From positions 53,443,034 to 53,507,033 of the forward strand of contig OZ018330.1 of assembly GCA_963969495.1 (NCBI GenBank): 64,000 bases of DNA, written 5' to 3'. The stretch is from Ceratothoa steindachneri. Its lineage: Eukaryota; Arthropoda; Malacostraca; Isopoda; Cymothoidae. How positions within the stretch are numbered: the stretch's first letter is position 1; each line of letters opens with the position of its first letter. Shown in pieces: positions 52,870-64,000 of the stretch. A program made the translations under genes and the position numbers. Under the pieces are notes generated by a model. The model saw only the letters and a list, made by a program, of their open reading frames with translations. It did no database searches and was not told the DNA's origin.

Positions 52870-54000
52870 TTTCAATCCTCTATTTACGTCCTACAAGATA
52901 CCCTTCGGCCAGATCCCTTTGTACATAGCTATTAAGTAGTGTCAAAGTAATTTTCAAAGCATGACATACAACACTTTCAGAACTGGGACGGCGGTATCCG
53001 CGCATGAAACTAGAAGGGAAGGCTACCTGTTCAGCGAAAGTAGGTTTCTTCGCTTTTGGAGGCGAGGTCCAGTTGGCTGCCTTCAGCGACGCAACGGGAT
53101 TCAACTACTGGTGGAGCAGTCTCCCGACTAGAGAATGCAGATAAAGGGGCCGCGAAGGACTCCCCCACAGATACAGTGTTTGATATCATGGTTATGCCTT
53201 CCTGAATGACGGGAATGGAATTCTGAGTGGACTAGACAACATTCATTTTGATACGCTTCCAAACCTTTGCTTCCTCCCATTAAATGAAGCCACAAATGCC
53301 TCCAAAGAAGAGTGGAGAGAGTGATACGTAGTACAATAGAATCTGGCCAACGTCCGCGATACTCACTTAGGGTGAGGGCCGTCTCATACTCGACCGATCC
53401 CTACGGAAGAATTTTAGTGTGCAAAACGGCCAGACTTTCAAGAAATAGAAGTCAAGACCACTGTGATAAAATTGCCGGATAAGAAATCAACATCCTCATC
53501 AACCGATCTAAACTACTCAAAAGATCAGTCCCTTCCTCGAAGGTTGACCATTGGACCCGATACACAAAGCAAAGATGCAGCCTCTTGAATGACTACAGGC
53601 AATCTCTCCAACGATATAAATGGGAAAATGATTGATTCCATGGAGGTTGTCGGTCACCTCTAACCCAAGGTCTGCTTGTGCATTGGGAGAGTGCAAGGAA
53701 CTACCCACACAGGAAAGTAAAGCCGTTTTAGCTCAGATGTGGAACTCTTTCATATTAAGGACTCCTATCTCTACCCCTCCGACTAGATCATATAGGATTC
53801 AGCCTCTGGGACTGACCGTCTAGTTTCCTTAAGGGGTTTTCAACATTCAAGTCCCCTAGCATGACATATGATCTTAACAACCGTGTTACGACGGAAAACA
53901 GCTTTGTCAAAGTCGGTTGATGATGGAATATACATGAAAAAAAAGACTCCCGCTTCTCCAGGTGCAGTTGAGCTGTGACCACTAAAGGGAGGTGTTAAGA
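52870..54000 (-). pseudogene. RNase-H LINE: endonuclease and RT N-terminal part
   Basis: The minus strand reads LEKRESFFSCIFHHQPTLTK then LLRSYVMLGDLNVENPLRKL (~53860-53810, the GDFNAH block of apurinic-type endonucleases). ADLGLEVTDNLHGINHFPI follows (~53680-53620, the SDH-P catalytic His block). Further left, NSIPVIQEGITMISNT and FAEQVAFPSSF resemble the region before RT, with VVCHALKITLTLLNSYVQR at the LL--LYN block (~52950). Frameshifts are frequent. The gene order continues at 51350. Confidence 0.65.
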
Positions 54001-55830
54001 GACGGAAAGAACAGAAATATCACATCGGGTGTAAAGTGTTCACTCGCCGGCTCAGCTTCATCCTGAGTAGGGAGATCGCGAAACTCTGATATCCATGGGG
54101 GTTGGAAACGGGGATCCCCCCATGTGATCTCCTGAAGGCAGCTATAGGTGAAAGGTAAAAGTTCGAGCTTCTGTATTTCTCCCGTTTAGTCAAATGTATA
54201 ATAGTAATTCAATTGAAGGACAATGCCATCCAGCTCTATTTAGACAGAGTTGCTCGGGTCCTTTTCAAAGCGAATACTCTCCCCGGCATAGACATAGGCT
54301 GTTTGGAAGCTAAGTTCCGAGGTCAATTGGCCACGGAGTGCGATTTTGCTCCTAATGCTTTCGAAAGATTACTGGAGGATGAAATCGGGCGGGGCGCACA
54401 CGCCTTTTCATCTCCTCCTCCCACCAATCTTTCGATTGACCTGGTGGTTTGGGGGCCGCTGTTTAATAGTCCTTTTGAGTAGGCAAATATTTAAAAGCGT
54501 CCCTGTCGGCTTCGAGATGGGTCGGTGAAGCCGAAGCTCTTATGTCGCTACCTTATTTTCAAGGGGTATACACTTTCATAAAAGCCATGGGTTGCGTAAC
54601 CACCCCCTTCCCGAGTTTTGCCTCTTGAAACTAGTGATTCTTTGGAGGGGCGCTGGCTCAGTTTACTGTTAACCGGTCTTGCAAAAAGAGGGGGGTCAGT
54701 TTTATACAGAGCAGGGTTTGAACTATTTGTGCTACCAATTGTATCGGAGTTATGACAGAAGGTGGTAAGACTCCACTGAAGGGTTCCTGATGTGTGCAGG
54801 GGCTACCGTGCTCTTTGACCAGGATGAGTCTGGGGTGGGATGAGCCTTTACATAAGAGGCGTAAAGGTTTCTGTTAACACAAAATGTGACATGGATCTCT
54901 CTTTAACCTCTTGTTATGTAATACAGTATACAGCCTGAACAACTAAGATCTAGTTTCCGAACAAATATTAATTGTATTTCTTAAAAGAATCAGGGTATGA
55001 TCCGCCATAATCCACGCACTTGGGTGTACATGAGATAACTTATGCATTTACAGCCGTAGAACAAGTAGGGAAAATTTGAAGTTGACACTTCATTGCATGG
55101 CGACACTTCTTATTTTTATTGCCGAAGTGGTATTTTTAGTAACACTTCTGTTGTAACGAATCCTTTCACGTGGTAGCGATACCATCCTGCACGCACCGAC
55201 TCAGGAAGACCGTCTCAGTCGAATGTGTTCAAGAGTGTAGGGGTGGATCTTTAGACCCCTACCCTGTTTCCTCACCATATGCTCGACCTAGACCACACCT
55301 GGTTGGCCAGTTTTTCTGTTCTGGATTTCTCTTGCATATATTACCCCTTGAGAATGATGTATGGTAGAGTGCAGTGTCACATACACAGGTGTGCAATCAA
55401 GAGTCCAAAGATCGCTCACTATGGCTCCATGGGCAGGATCAGCCACGTTAACCAGACGGTTCCTATTCGATAAAGAGAAAACCTTCGGTTCTCTAGCCAT
55501 AATTGAGAATGTGCCCGCCTGACAGCCGCCTGAATCAGGCACGACAATGATCAGAAAACGTCTCAAACCGTCGGAGTCGAAAACACCGGGTGGCATATGA
55601 TTGAGGGCCGCTGACTTCTCTGAGGTTCCATTCACCTTTTTACATTTCAAGGAGAAATTTAGAGATTTTGTACTTAACCTCCTCCCCTTCTCTCTCCGAG
55701 GGGTCTCCGAGGCAAGATATACAAGCCTCTGCCTGGTCACTTGCCGGCTCGGCGGTGGACACGCTCGTCACCGTAGATCTACCCCCACCCACCGCAGGAG
55801 GAAAGCTTGCACTCTTTTTGTATTCTTTCC
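54001..55830 (-). pseudogene. RNase-H LINE: ORF1 (Gag-like)
   Basis: An open 150-codon frame (55740-55288) includes RRFLIIVVPDSGGCQAGTFS, IVSDLWTLDCTPVYVTLHST and IHHSQGVIYAREIQ. The V-V--H-T-N-S-GVIYAR signature is typical of ORF1 of I/R1/jockey-like LINEs, an RNA-binding protein of the particle. Downstream (about 55150-54980) NKNKKCRHAMKC and PKCVDYGGSYPDSF are damaged CCHC knuckles. A Pro/Ser-rich stretch (IERLVGGGDEKACAPRPISS) near 54400 leads toward the endonuclease. Stops are common after 55288. Confidence 0.55.
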
Positions 55831-57555
55831 TTTTCTATAGGTCAGATGAACGGTTTTCACCCTTTAATCCCCTCCCACGATGTGGCCCTAAAGCGGAACG
55901 GGCCTGCCTTGAAATAGTATGTCGCCGTAATGACGAAGGATCAGTCCACGCTCGTGAACTAGCCCCTCCGGAAAGAGAAACCATCCTCCGCATTTCGGTT
56001 TATGCCAATCTCGTTTTAGTAGCGTTGCTTTCAAGCTTGGTACTACCCACTTGGATTTGACCCGTCAAGCCACATCCACACACACCCTCGTCATGGTCCC
56101 GCTGTCTGGCAAGAAGGTACTTTGACCTCCATAATAGGGATGGCGCACGCCTCAAGGGTAAGGAATCATGTTGGTCATAGCCCAAGCGGGTTCCTGTAAT
56201 CTCTTCACCAACCAATGGTGAAGGTCTTCTTCTCGCTTCCATCCTCCGGCACCAAGGTGCGACGAGGCTTCATGTATAGGTGGCACTTCATCTATTATCT
56301 CTGTGATACTTCCTCTAGTTGTGGCCATCATGCAGTTTTAAAATAGAAGCTCTTATGTAAAAAAGATAATATGACCTCACAATGCTTTGGGGGCTATAAA
56401 AAAATCCCCACAAGATCAGAAACATCCAATTTCAAAAATGATCACGAGCTCATACTAGCCCTCGGATCTGAGCTAGGATAGAGCTTATCAACGCGAACAA
56501 ATTTATCTTCAAATTTTGTCTCATAAAGAAATGGGCGGGCATAGTCAATCTGAAGATCCCTATTTTATACATTCTACGGTTATTGTAATTTAGATCTCCT
56601 CATCGTGTAGAGACGTCGCGGTGTATCGCACCACTGAACTGGTTCCAAATACAAGGCTGGAAGGGAACTCAACTACCAGAACGTCTAAATAACAAAAGTA
56701 TAAGTTGGGAGTATAGAGTAGGGTAGATAATAAGGAAGATTAAGGATAGCCTGGTCCAGTAAAAAGTAGGGTGGAGGATAAACTTCCTACGTAGGGGAAA
56801 TGTGAAGGGAAAGTGGGAATTTTTAAGGCGGTATAGATTAAGACCCGGGTGATAGTACCAGTATCTATTGGCAAAGAGTTTACTGCTACAGCTACCGCGA
56901 CCGTCTAACATTTTACGAGTGGTGGGGCTGGGAGGGCACAGGATCCTCCAAATGTCAGCTCTGCTATCGCTGCCCCCCTCTCCATCACCCAGAAATCAGC
57001 GTGGATGAAAATACAAGTGTCGTCTTTAAAGTGGTGCAGGTGAGAACTCGATAGAAAGCCGTATTTCTCTGGGAAGTGACTCTAATGGTACAGTCACTAC
57101 CACCATCTTTCACTTTGCTTACGGGGGAGGGGGTTGGAAGATCACAAGGTACTCAGGTGCATAGGGGCTGGGGGGGGGTGTGCTGATATCCCAGAACCAT
57201 GCGTCTACATGGAGGGTCTGAATGAGTAAATGAGTAATCCATTTATCAGTCTATTCCCTCGTACCCCCCTCCTCTCTCTATTATTTTCAGTCTCTTTCTT
57301 TTATCCCACTGACCCAACAACGGGCTGTCAAGTGAGGCATGGGCAGCTGCTGCAGTTGGCATCTGAACCATTGCATATCCTCCCGGCCTCAATGCCCGTA
57401 GGAGGATCAGCGACTATATACCAGGTATTGCAAAAGTCCTGTTACACTCGTTACCACGCTGTCAACAAAGGCCTTAATGATAGTTTTGATGCAGTTAGAC
57501 ACGTTTTATAATTTTACCATATAAATATGTGTTTAACTTGTAATATTAATCAATG
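55831..57555. other. Non-coding DNA, probably including LINE 5' untranslated sequence
   Basis: Short frames at 56000-56242 and 56669-56911 show no recognisable similarity. C-rich and G-rich runs occur (57168-57178). TATTGCAAAAGTCCTGTTAC near 57427 might be the left inverted end of the mariner-like element to the right, because GTAAAAGTTCCGTCAAACA reads inward from about 58575, but the match is weak. Confidence 0.35.
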
Positions 57556-58480
57556 TGGCTGCCCTCGGCGGCGAGCAGACACTTAGGATGAATCCTGAAA
57601 GCCGTGCACACGTTGCAGATAAAGTCCTTCCTCATGCTAACTAAAACTCGTTGACGGAGGACTTCAGCCCATCGAAGTTGCTCTGGTGACCATAACAGGC
57701 CTTGCCTTCGACATGCGCCACACGCTTTAGTCGAGGAGATTGAGATCCGGAGAATTCGGCGGCCAAATTCCTTCGACCAGAGATTTATGTTCGATCCCAA
57801 CCTCTCTTGCGCGGTCTTGGCCGTGTTTGCCAGGGCACTGTCCTGCTGGAAGACATAGTTTGCCTTCTTCGTTATCTTTCTTACCTAGAACACGACTTTC
57901 GCGGCCAAAATGCCCCTGCAATTTGCCGCAGTGAGCCTCCTACCGGCCGTGAACCACATCGGCGGCATCTTCTCGCCATTCGTAGCCACGACGCAGAGCA
58001 TCATCCATCACGGAGGCTGGGTGCTTGGTCGTGGACACGTAGCAGGCCTCGAAAACGTGCTGGCCGAAGTTTACCAAGTTGTTGTTCTGTTTGTTAATGA
58101 CCGGATTGACCGTAAAGGTTTTTTAATCAATTCGATCGCCATGACTCTTCAAGTCGTTGAGAAGGCGACGACAGTGGTCCGGACGCTGTTCCCGCACAGC
58201 AAAGGCCTTTACACCTTGGCCGCCGAGATGTTCTTCTTCTTCGTGAGCGCAGAGTCACACTTTGAGTTTCGGAGCACTTTTGAAGGCCTTTCTCACAGCC
58301 AAAACGGTTGATATCTTGAAGTCTGCCTGAACGAAGTCGATCTTGGATATCTTCCCCGTTCTTGAGCCTCTCCGTGACTCTGTGGACGGTAATCAGTTTG
58401 ATGTTGAGCCACTTAGCTATGTCGGGCTTGTAGCGGCCCGCGCACAGGAGAGCAGAGATCTCGATTCTTTTCACTTCCAC
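57556..58480 (-). pseudogene. mariner-like transposase, decayed
   Basis: Starts at 58480 as MEVKRIEISALLCAGRYKPD, with IAKWLNIKLITVHRVTERLK and NGEDIQDRLRSGR, the HTH and linker. Other frames then give RRLLNDLKSHGDRI, KTFTVNPVINKQNN (the SDEK block is damaged), FGRESRVLGKK and IWPPNSPDLNLLD (57760-57730, third catalytic Asp block SPDLNP-D), and finally EEGLYLQRVHGFQDSS. It belongs to the mariner-like group with a long PPNSPDLNPLDFSVW block. Frameshifts occur at about six places. Confidence 0.8.
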
Positions 58481-58874
58481 ATCAACACACCTTCACACAA
58501 TGGAAAGACGTTTTAATGATACGTGCTTGAAAAGTAGAACTTTAAATTTGTTTGACGGAACTTTTACTATCACACACGTAAGCCTCTCGAAAGATTAAAA
58601 AAAACACAACTCCTTTATTGTCAACACTTTATTTACACAACCCTCCTTACACACTTCCTGGGGAAGATGCCCTCGTTGTTTTTCACTTTAAGTTAAAATA
58701 TATCTTCCCCCGTGGATCCGCTTAAGAGTGAAAGAGGACATGATACACCCTAAAAATCTTAAGCACAGAGCGCACCTGGCGATAGTATTAAAATATACAC
58801 AAATATAAATATAAAACTTACTTGCTAAAAGCAATTGTGCAAATGGGGTTTTCTCATTCTTTTCACACTTTCCT
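58481..58874. other. Spacer between mariner-like remnant and minisatellite
   Basis: No gene seen. The right part grades into the 30-bp minisatellite. Confidence 0.4.
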
Positions 58875-60310
58875 GTCACTGTATTATTCCTTTCACCGCC
58901 AGCAGGAGGGGGTCTCCTTTCGCCGCCAGCAGGAGAGGGTCTCCTTTCGCCGCCAGCTGAAGAGAGTTTCGTTTCACCACCAGCAGGTGAGGGTCCGTTC
59001 ACTGCAAGCAGGAAAGGGGTCTCCTTTCACCGCAATCAGGATAGGGTCTCCTTTCATCACCAGAAGGAGAGGGTTTCCTTTCTCTGCCAGGAGGAGAAGG
59101 TTTTCTTTCAACACTAAGATGTGAGGGTCTCCTTTCACCACCAGCAGGATACAGATTCCGTTTAGCCCCATCATGAGAGGGTCTCCTTTCACCACTAGAA
59201 GGAGAGGGTCTTCTTTCACCGACAAGAGGAAAGGGTCTCCTTTCACCGCCATCATGAGAGGGTTTCCCTTCACCACCAGCAGGTAAGGGTCTCCTTTCAC
59301 CGTCAGCAGAAGAGGGTCTTCTTTCTCCGCCATTGGGAGAGGGTTTCCTTTCACCGCAAGCAGGAGAAGGTCTCCTTTCACTACCAGCAAGAGAGAGTCT
59401 CCTTTCTCAGCCAAGAAGAGAGGGTCTCCTTTCACCGCCAGAATTAGAGGGTATCCTTTCCCCGCCAGCAGAAGAGGGTTTCCTTCCACCGCCAGCAGAA
59501 GAGGGTCTCCTTCCACCGCCAACAGGCGAGGGTCTCCTTTAACCGCCAGCAGAAGAGCATTTCCTTTGACCATCAGCAGGTGAGGGTTTCCTTTCTCCGC
59601 CAGCAGAAGAAGGTCTCCTTTCACCGCCGGCAGGAGAGGGTCACCTTTCACCGCCAGGAGGGGAGGGTCTCCTTGCATCGCCAGGATGAGAGGGTCTCCT
59701 TTAATCAACAGCAGGAGAGGGTCTTCTTTCACCGCCAATAAGAAAGCCTCTCCTTTCACTGTCACCAGGAGAGGGTTTCCTTTCACCGCCAGCAGGTAAG
59801 TGTCTTATTTCACTGCCAGCAGAATAGGGTTTATTTTCACCACCAGCAGGTGATGATCTCCTTTCACTGCCACTAGGAAAGGGTTTCCTCTCACCGCTAT
59901 CAGATGTCCCCTTTCAGTGCCAGCAGAAGAGGCTTTCTTTTCACCACCATCAGATGAGGGCCTCCTTTCACCGACAGCAGAAGATGGTTTCTTTTCACCA
60001 CCAGCAGGTAATGGACTCCTTCCACCGCTAGCAGGAGAGAATCTCCTTTCACTGCCAGCAGAAGAGCGTCTCCTATCACCGCCAGCAGAAGAGGGTTTCT
60101 TTCCACAACAAGCAGAAGATGGTCTTCTTCCACGCCAGCAGGTGAGGATTTCCTTTCACTACCATCAGATGAGGGTCTCCTTTCATCGCCAGCAGAAGAG
60201 GGTCTCCTTTCTCTGCCAGGAGGAGATTGTATCCTTTTACCACTATCAAGTGTGGGTCTCCTTTCACAGCCAGCAGAAGAGTGTCTCATTTCACCGCCAG
60301 CACGAGAAGG
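58875..60310. repeat. 30-bp minisatellite, open in several frames
   Basis: About 48 degenerate units of GAGGGTCTCCTTTCACCGCC + AGCAGGAGA. A period of 30 keeps any stop-free unit open. On the minus strand a 270-codon frame (59786-58974) repeats a KGDPLLLAV-like decapeptide, and other frames give AGGERRPSP or, on the plus strand, PPAEEGLLS-like repeats. No start context, signal or known family supports a real protein. It is annotated as a repeat rather than a gene. Confidence 0.92.
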
Positions 60311-62538
60311 TCTGCGGTAAGAAGACTTTTCCTATTCTTTCCTGCATTGTGAGGATACGCAGGCCTCTCCCTGACGTCGGAGCGCGCTTGCTCCTGCTTC
60401 TTGCTTCTTTTTCTGTTTGTTTATTTGCCTTTGTGTTTGTGTGGTTTGTCTTTTTAATCTCGCCTATAATCAAGCCATAAGATACTACGGCGACCTTTGT
60501 TCTCGTATGCATTCGCCGGATAGGTGCTAAAATATTGTGTAGGTGTATTTGTGACAGTACAATTGGATTAGATATCCATTAGATTCCCGCATGGATCATA
60601 ACGTGCACACATAGGTAAATGTGTATATGTACTCATACATGTGTACATTAGTAGTTTTCGACCTAATGAAGTAAACGTGTCATTTGAGGTACGTGGGCCC
60701 GGGTGTGCGTGCCATACGAATGGAGGGGAATAACAGACAAAAGAAACTAAATGAAACGAGGGAGCTAACATCGAAAATTAGATCCGTGGCACCCTATGAT
60801 TTCAGCGTATCATCTAAAGTTGTTTGTACAAAAGAGAAAAGTGTTGTACTACGAGTTGCGATTTGGAGGTACAACAAAAACAAACATAAGTTCCCTAAGG
60901 CAAACTACTTCACAACAAGAGAGAAAATAAGACAAAATCGAATAATCTACCAATACATCGATGTTAGAATACGAAATTGTGTCTTATCACAAGATGCTAT
61001 TCTAGCACCCCTCCTCACTATCACCACCATTCCTAACTGTATTGTTGGGAAAACAAAGGGAAGTCAGGCGTAATGTAACGTCGAAATACGACGGAATGTT
61101 ATGCGATGCAACACTACACCATTTATGTATAATAAAATAATTACCCATTTAGCTGAAAAAACGTTTAATTAGTCCCATCGCCCACAAAACCACCCCCCTA
61201 CGAAACTACGTCGACAGCTGCACATAATATTCATAATCTCGATGCATGACACGAATGAATCCAGCCGACCATTGTGAACGGTTACCACAGCAACGTACGG
61301 ATTGTAAATAAACATTACAGCGATTGCGAAAACATTAGTTTTGTCGTTCCACCGATAAAGGAAAGATCATCACAGCAGCTCCTCTGGATTGATACAGTGT
61401 TCTGCTAAAATTGTGGTCTTTTTCGAGTTTCTAAAATGAATGAAATGCTAGAATACTGAAATGGCCTCAGTCTAGCGAAAGTCGGTGGGCCTAGTGATTT
61501 TGAGATGATCTTTGCGAAAATGGCGAAATAAAGACCCAATTATCTATTAAATTAATGGAAAGATTAGGTTAAAGGTAAATGTATTTTTCATTCTATTACT
61601 GCAATATGCACCTGTAATATGCACAATAATTGGTTGTTGCAGGCTCAAGTAAAGATTGATATAGAATTTCTATTCATTTATCTGCTGTATATATTTGTTC
61701 GTCCGTTTCTTTCATTTTGTAGTCTTGGATCTTCCTCGGATTATTTTAACGTCTTAATAGACATAACTAAAAGGGAAAGAGGGTGTTAAACCGCTTCAGA
61801 ATGAAAGTACAAAAAAAGGGTTTCTAGAGCGTTGTCATGCACCTGTGTATGGCTTGAAGGTAGGAACTTCGCGCCTTGCCTTCACAACGGTTATTAGTAG
61901 TTTCCTCTGGAGAGAAATCGGGCTATTTGCCTTCCACAAGTTTTCATTCTACTTGCCTTATCACTTTTCACTTTCTTCTTCAAAAACTCTGGTGAAAATT
62001 CCCGTTGTTTTTTGCTTATTAATGTTAAACAATATTATTATTTTCTTAAACTAAAATAAAATCAGTCGGAAGTGAAAGTGTGCGAAAGCAAATATAACCC
62101 GATGAGTTTAAAGTAGAACTAAGTGGGGCGTTCTGGAGGGTGAAGTGGTAAAGAAAATATAATAAATGGATACATACACTGAGGAACAGAATCCTGCCTT
62201 TTAAATACAATACAAATAATCGTGAAGGATATTGAATTGCAAAGAAATAAAAGTCGGGTTTGAGACGGAATAAGACAAAAATATTCCGAAATAAATTTAT
62301 GGTCATGTTGATCGTTATGTTGGTTTCCTTACCCGATCGGTAGCGCTTCCTGGCTAAGAGATAGATGGCGTTAATACCTTCCAAATAAATGTATCTTACG
62401 AGGCTTCTCATGAACAGGTGCATCTCCAAGCATCTCCTGACAATGAAGAAGGTTAGGAAAGCATTGGGCTCGGTACGGAGCCTCACGAGGGGTCAAACCG
62501 ACAGAGACGGAAACCACGCTTCCTTTGCACTAACCTCC
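60311..62538. other. Largely non-coding DNA
   Basis: A 129-codon plus-strand frame (60684-61073, MRYVGPGVRAIRMEGNNRQK start) is basic and has no recognisable domain; it could be chance. A minus-strand frame at 62046-62486 is AT-rich and equally unsupported. CAG-rich and AT-rich stretches alternate. No RNA gene was seen. Confidence 0.35.
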
Positions 62539-63583
62539 TCTGCCTCTAGACCCGCCAGGTAAAGATGATGCATTTTAGTTATATCTTGTTGACAGAACAT
62601 TAAAGGGGTTAAGTTCCTTATATCGGGGTTATCTTTGCCGTTTCTGCCTCTAGATTCGCCAGCTAAAGATGATACGTCTTCAGTATATCTTCTTTACAGC
62701 ACATTAAAGGGGTCAGTTAAATCGTTTTATCGGGTTTATCTTTGCCTCTTATACCTATAGATTCGCCAGGTAAAGAGATGCGTCTTCGGTATATCTGGTT
62801 GACAACACATTAAAGGAGGTTAAGTTCGTTCTATCGGAGTTATCTTTGGCGCTTCTGCCTCTAGATTCGCCAGCTAAAGATGATGCGCCTCGGGTATATC
62901 ATGCTGACAGCACATTGATGGGTTAAGTTCGTTCTATCGGGGCCATCTTTGCCTCTTCTGTCTCTAGGTTCACGAGGTAAAGATGATGCGTCTTCTGTAT
63001 ATCTGGTTGACAGAACTTTAAAGGGGTTAGTAAATCGTTATATCGGGGTTATCTTTGCCTCCTCTGCTTCTAAATTTGCCAGGTAAGAAATGATGCGTCT
63101 TCGGTATTTCTTTTTTACAGCACATTAAAGGGGTTAGTTAAATCGTTATATCGGGGTTATCTTTGTCTCTTATGCCTGTAGATTCGCCAGATAAAGATGA
63201 TGAGTCTTCGGTATATCTGTTTGAGAGAACTTTAAAGTGGTTAAGTTTGTTTTATCGGAGTTAACTTTGCCTCCTCTGCCACTAAATTTGCCAGGTATAG
63301 ATGATGCGTCTTCGGTATATCTTGTTGACAGCACAATAAATGGGGTCAAGTTCGTCCTATCTGAGTTATTTTTGCCTCTTCTGCCTCTAGATTCGCGAGG
63401 TAAATGTGATGCTTCCTCGGTATATCTTCTTGACGGCACATTAAAGGGGTTAAGTTCGTTCTATCGGGGTTATCTTTGCCTCTTCTGTCTCTAGATTTAT
63501 CAGGTAAAGATGATGCATCTTCGGTATATCCTGCTGACAGCAGAATAAAGGGGTTAAGTTCATTCTATCGGGGTTATCTTTGT
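62539..63583. repeat. 105-bp tandem repeat, ten units
   Basis: Ten units of 103-107 bp. Each starts near GCCTCTAGATTCGCCAGGTA, followed by AAGATGATGCGTCTTCGGTA, TATCTTGTTGACAGCACATT, AAAGGGGTTAAGTTCGTTCT and ATCGGGGTTATCTTTGCCTC. The period is 35 codons. The minus strand gives a recurring RYTEDASSLPGESRGRRGK-like peptide, e.g. in 63439-63170, but length changes break the frame. Confidence 0.93.
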
Positions 63584-64000
63584 TCGAAGTTATTTACAGA
63601 AGTTTCTATAATGCTCCTAGGCATTTAGAATAGATGAGGATAGGCGATTCTGTATTGTTTTCGTTATCTCCGTATATTTAGCCTCCTTTATCCTTCATTG
63701 AACCCGCAATGAGATGTCAGGTCTTGCAATGTACAACCATGATGCTGGTGACGATTGGAAGAATGTGTGCCCTGCTGGCCCTAACGCGCACATTTGCTTG
63801 TCCCACCTCACTGCCAGTAGCAGGAATTTAGGTTATATATCTTACAAGCATTTTCACTTTCCCTAGCTTCACCTCTTTCCTTTAGATCTCCCTTCACAAG
63901 CTTTGTACGGGAGATGTCTTCGTTGCTATTTCGTTTTAAATTTGAAGAGGGAAATCATTCATTGAAAACTTTTATCATTTTAGTGAGCCCTTGTTAAAGT
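63584..64000. other. Non-coding DNA to the window edge
   Basis: No gene, RNA or repeat recognised. GATGTCTTCGTTGCTATTTC near 63915 loosely resembles GATGCCCTCGTTGTTTTTCA near 58668. Confidence 0.35.

Noticed and set aside
54213..54482. 89-codon plus-strand frame
   Set aside because: Lies antisense to the Pro/Ser-rich region between LINE ORF1 and endonuclease; no similarity of its own.
58974..59786. 270-codon minus-strand frame as a real repetitive protein
   Set aside because: Openness follows from the 30-bp period; several other frames and the other strand are equally open.
60684..61073. 129-codon plus-strand frame beginning MRYVGPGV
   Set aside because: No domain, no promoter or neighbouring gene; plausible by chance, so it is noted only within the spacer entry.
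62046..62486. 146-codon minus-strand frame, aromatic-rich
   Set aside because: AT-rich composition explains the hydrophobic reading; no recognisable family.
62539..63583. CRISPR-like array
   Set aside because: The units are directly tandem with no unique spacers of constant size, and the setting is eukaryotic.

Overview
This window looks like invertebrate (most likely arthropod) nuclear DNA made almost entirely of transposable elements and tandem repeats. The evidence is AT-rich sequence, GT-AG introns, Tc1, mariner and hAT transposases, CR1 and RNase-H LINEs, Ty3/gypsy elements and a Polinton/Maverick. I found no convincing host gene, rRNA, tRNA or CRISPR. The species cannot be fixed from the sequence.

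Layout. 1-8.7 kb: a dead Tc1-like element with matching ends, a hAT fragment, a minus-strand gypsy element (gag, protease and RT pieces) split by a ZBED-type hAT, and a near-intact mariner (7292-8689). 9.2-14.7 kb: a transposase remnant, an arthropod transposon gene split by a ZMYM/TTF-type hAT (10298-14100), and a short non-autonomous element. 15.5-16.5 kb: a CGATAA-rich block and a 174-bp tandem duplication.

16.5-40.4 kb is the centrepiece. It is a 38-bp minisatellite that two large elements have entered. The first is a 14,429-bp Polinton (16612-31040; 5'-AG tips, long terminal inverted repeats, 6-bp target duplication) carrying DNA polymerase B, packaging ATPase, integrase, major and minor capsid genes and protease. 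The second is a 7,306-bp Ty3/gypsy LTR element (32251-39556; 5-bp target duplication CTGTT) with integrase upstream of reverse transcriptase, the order known from Gmr1-like elements. In the Polinton, PolB runs leftward and most other genes rightward. Several genes are broken by stops and frameshifts, while the penton-like capsid gene, the small core-type gene and two unknown genes remain open. A CR1 LINE with an intact RT frame sits between two GA tracts inside one Polinton gene.

40.4-48 kb: a short hAT-like element, a complete Tc1-like element with 45-bp ends and an apparent intron (42154-43891), a palindrome between tail-to-tail CR1 remnants, and copies of a GTCGCG-ended repeat. 49.5-55.8 kb: a decayed minus-strand RNase-H LINE (ORF1, endonuclease, RT, RNase H) split by a mariner-like remnant, which is itself split by a small repeat. 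57.5-58.5 kb: another mariner-like remnant. 58.9-60.3 kb: a 30-bp minisatellite that is open in several frames. 62.5-63.6 kb: ten units of a 105-bp tandem repeat.
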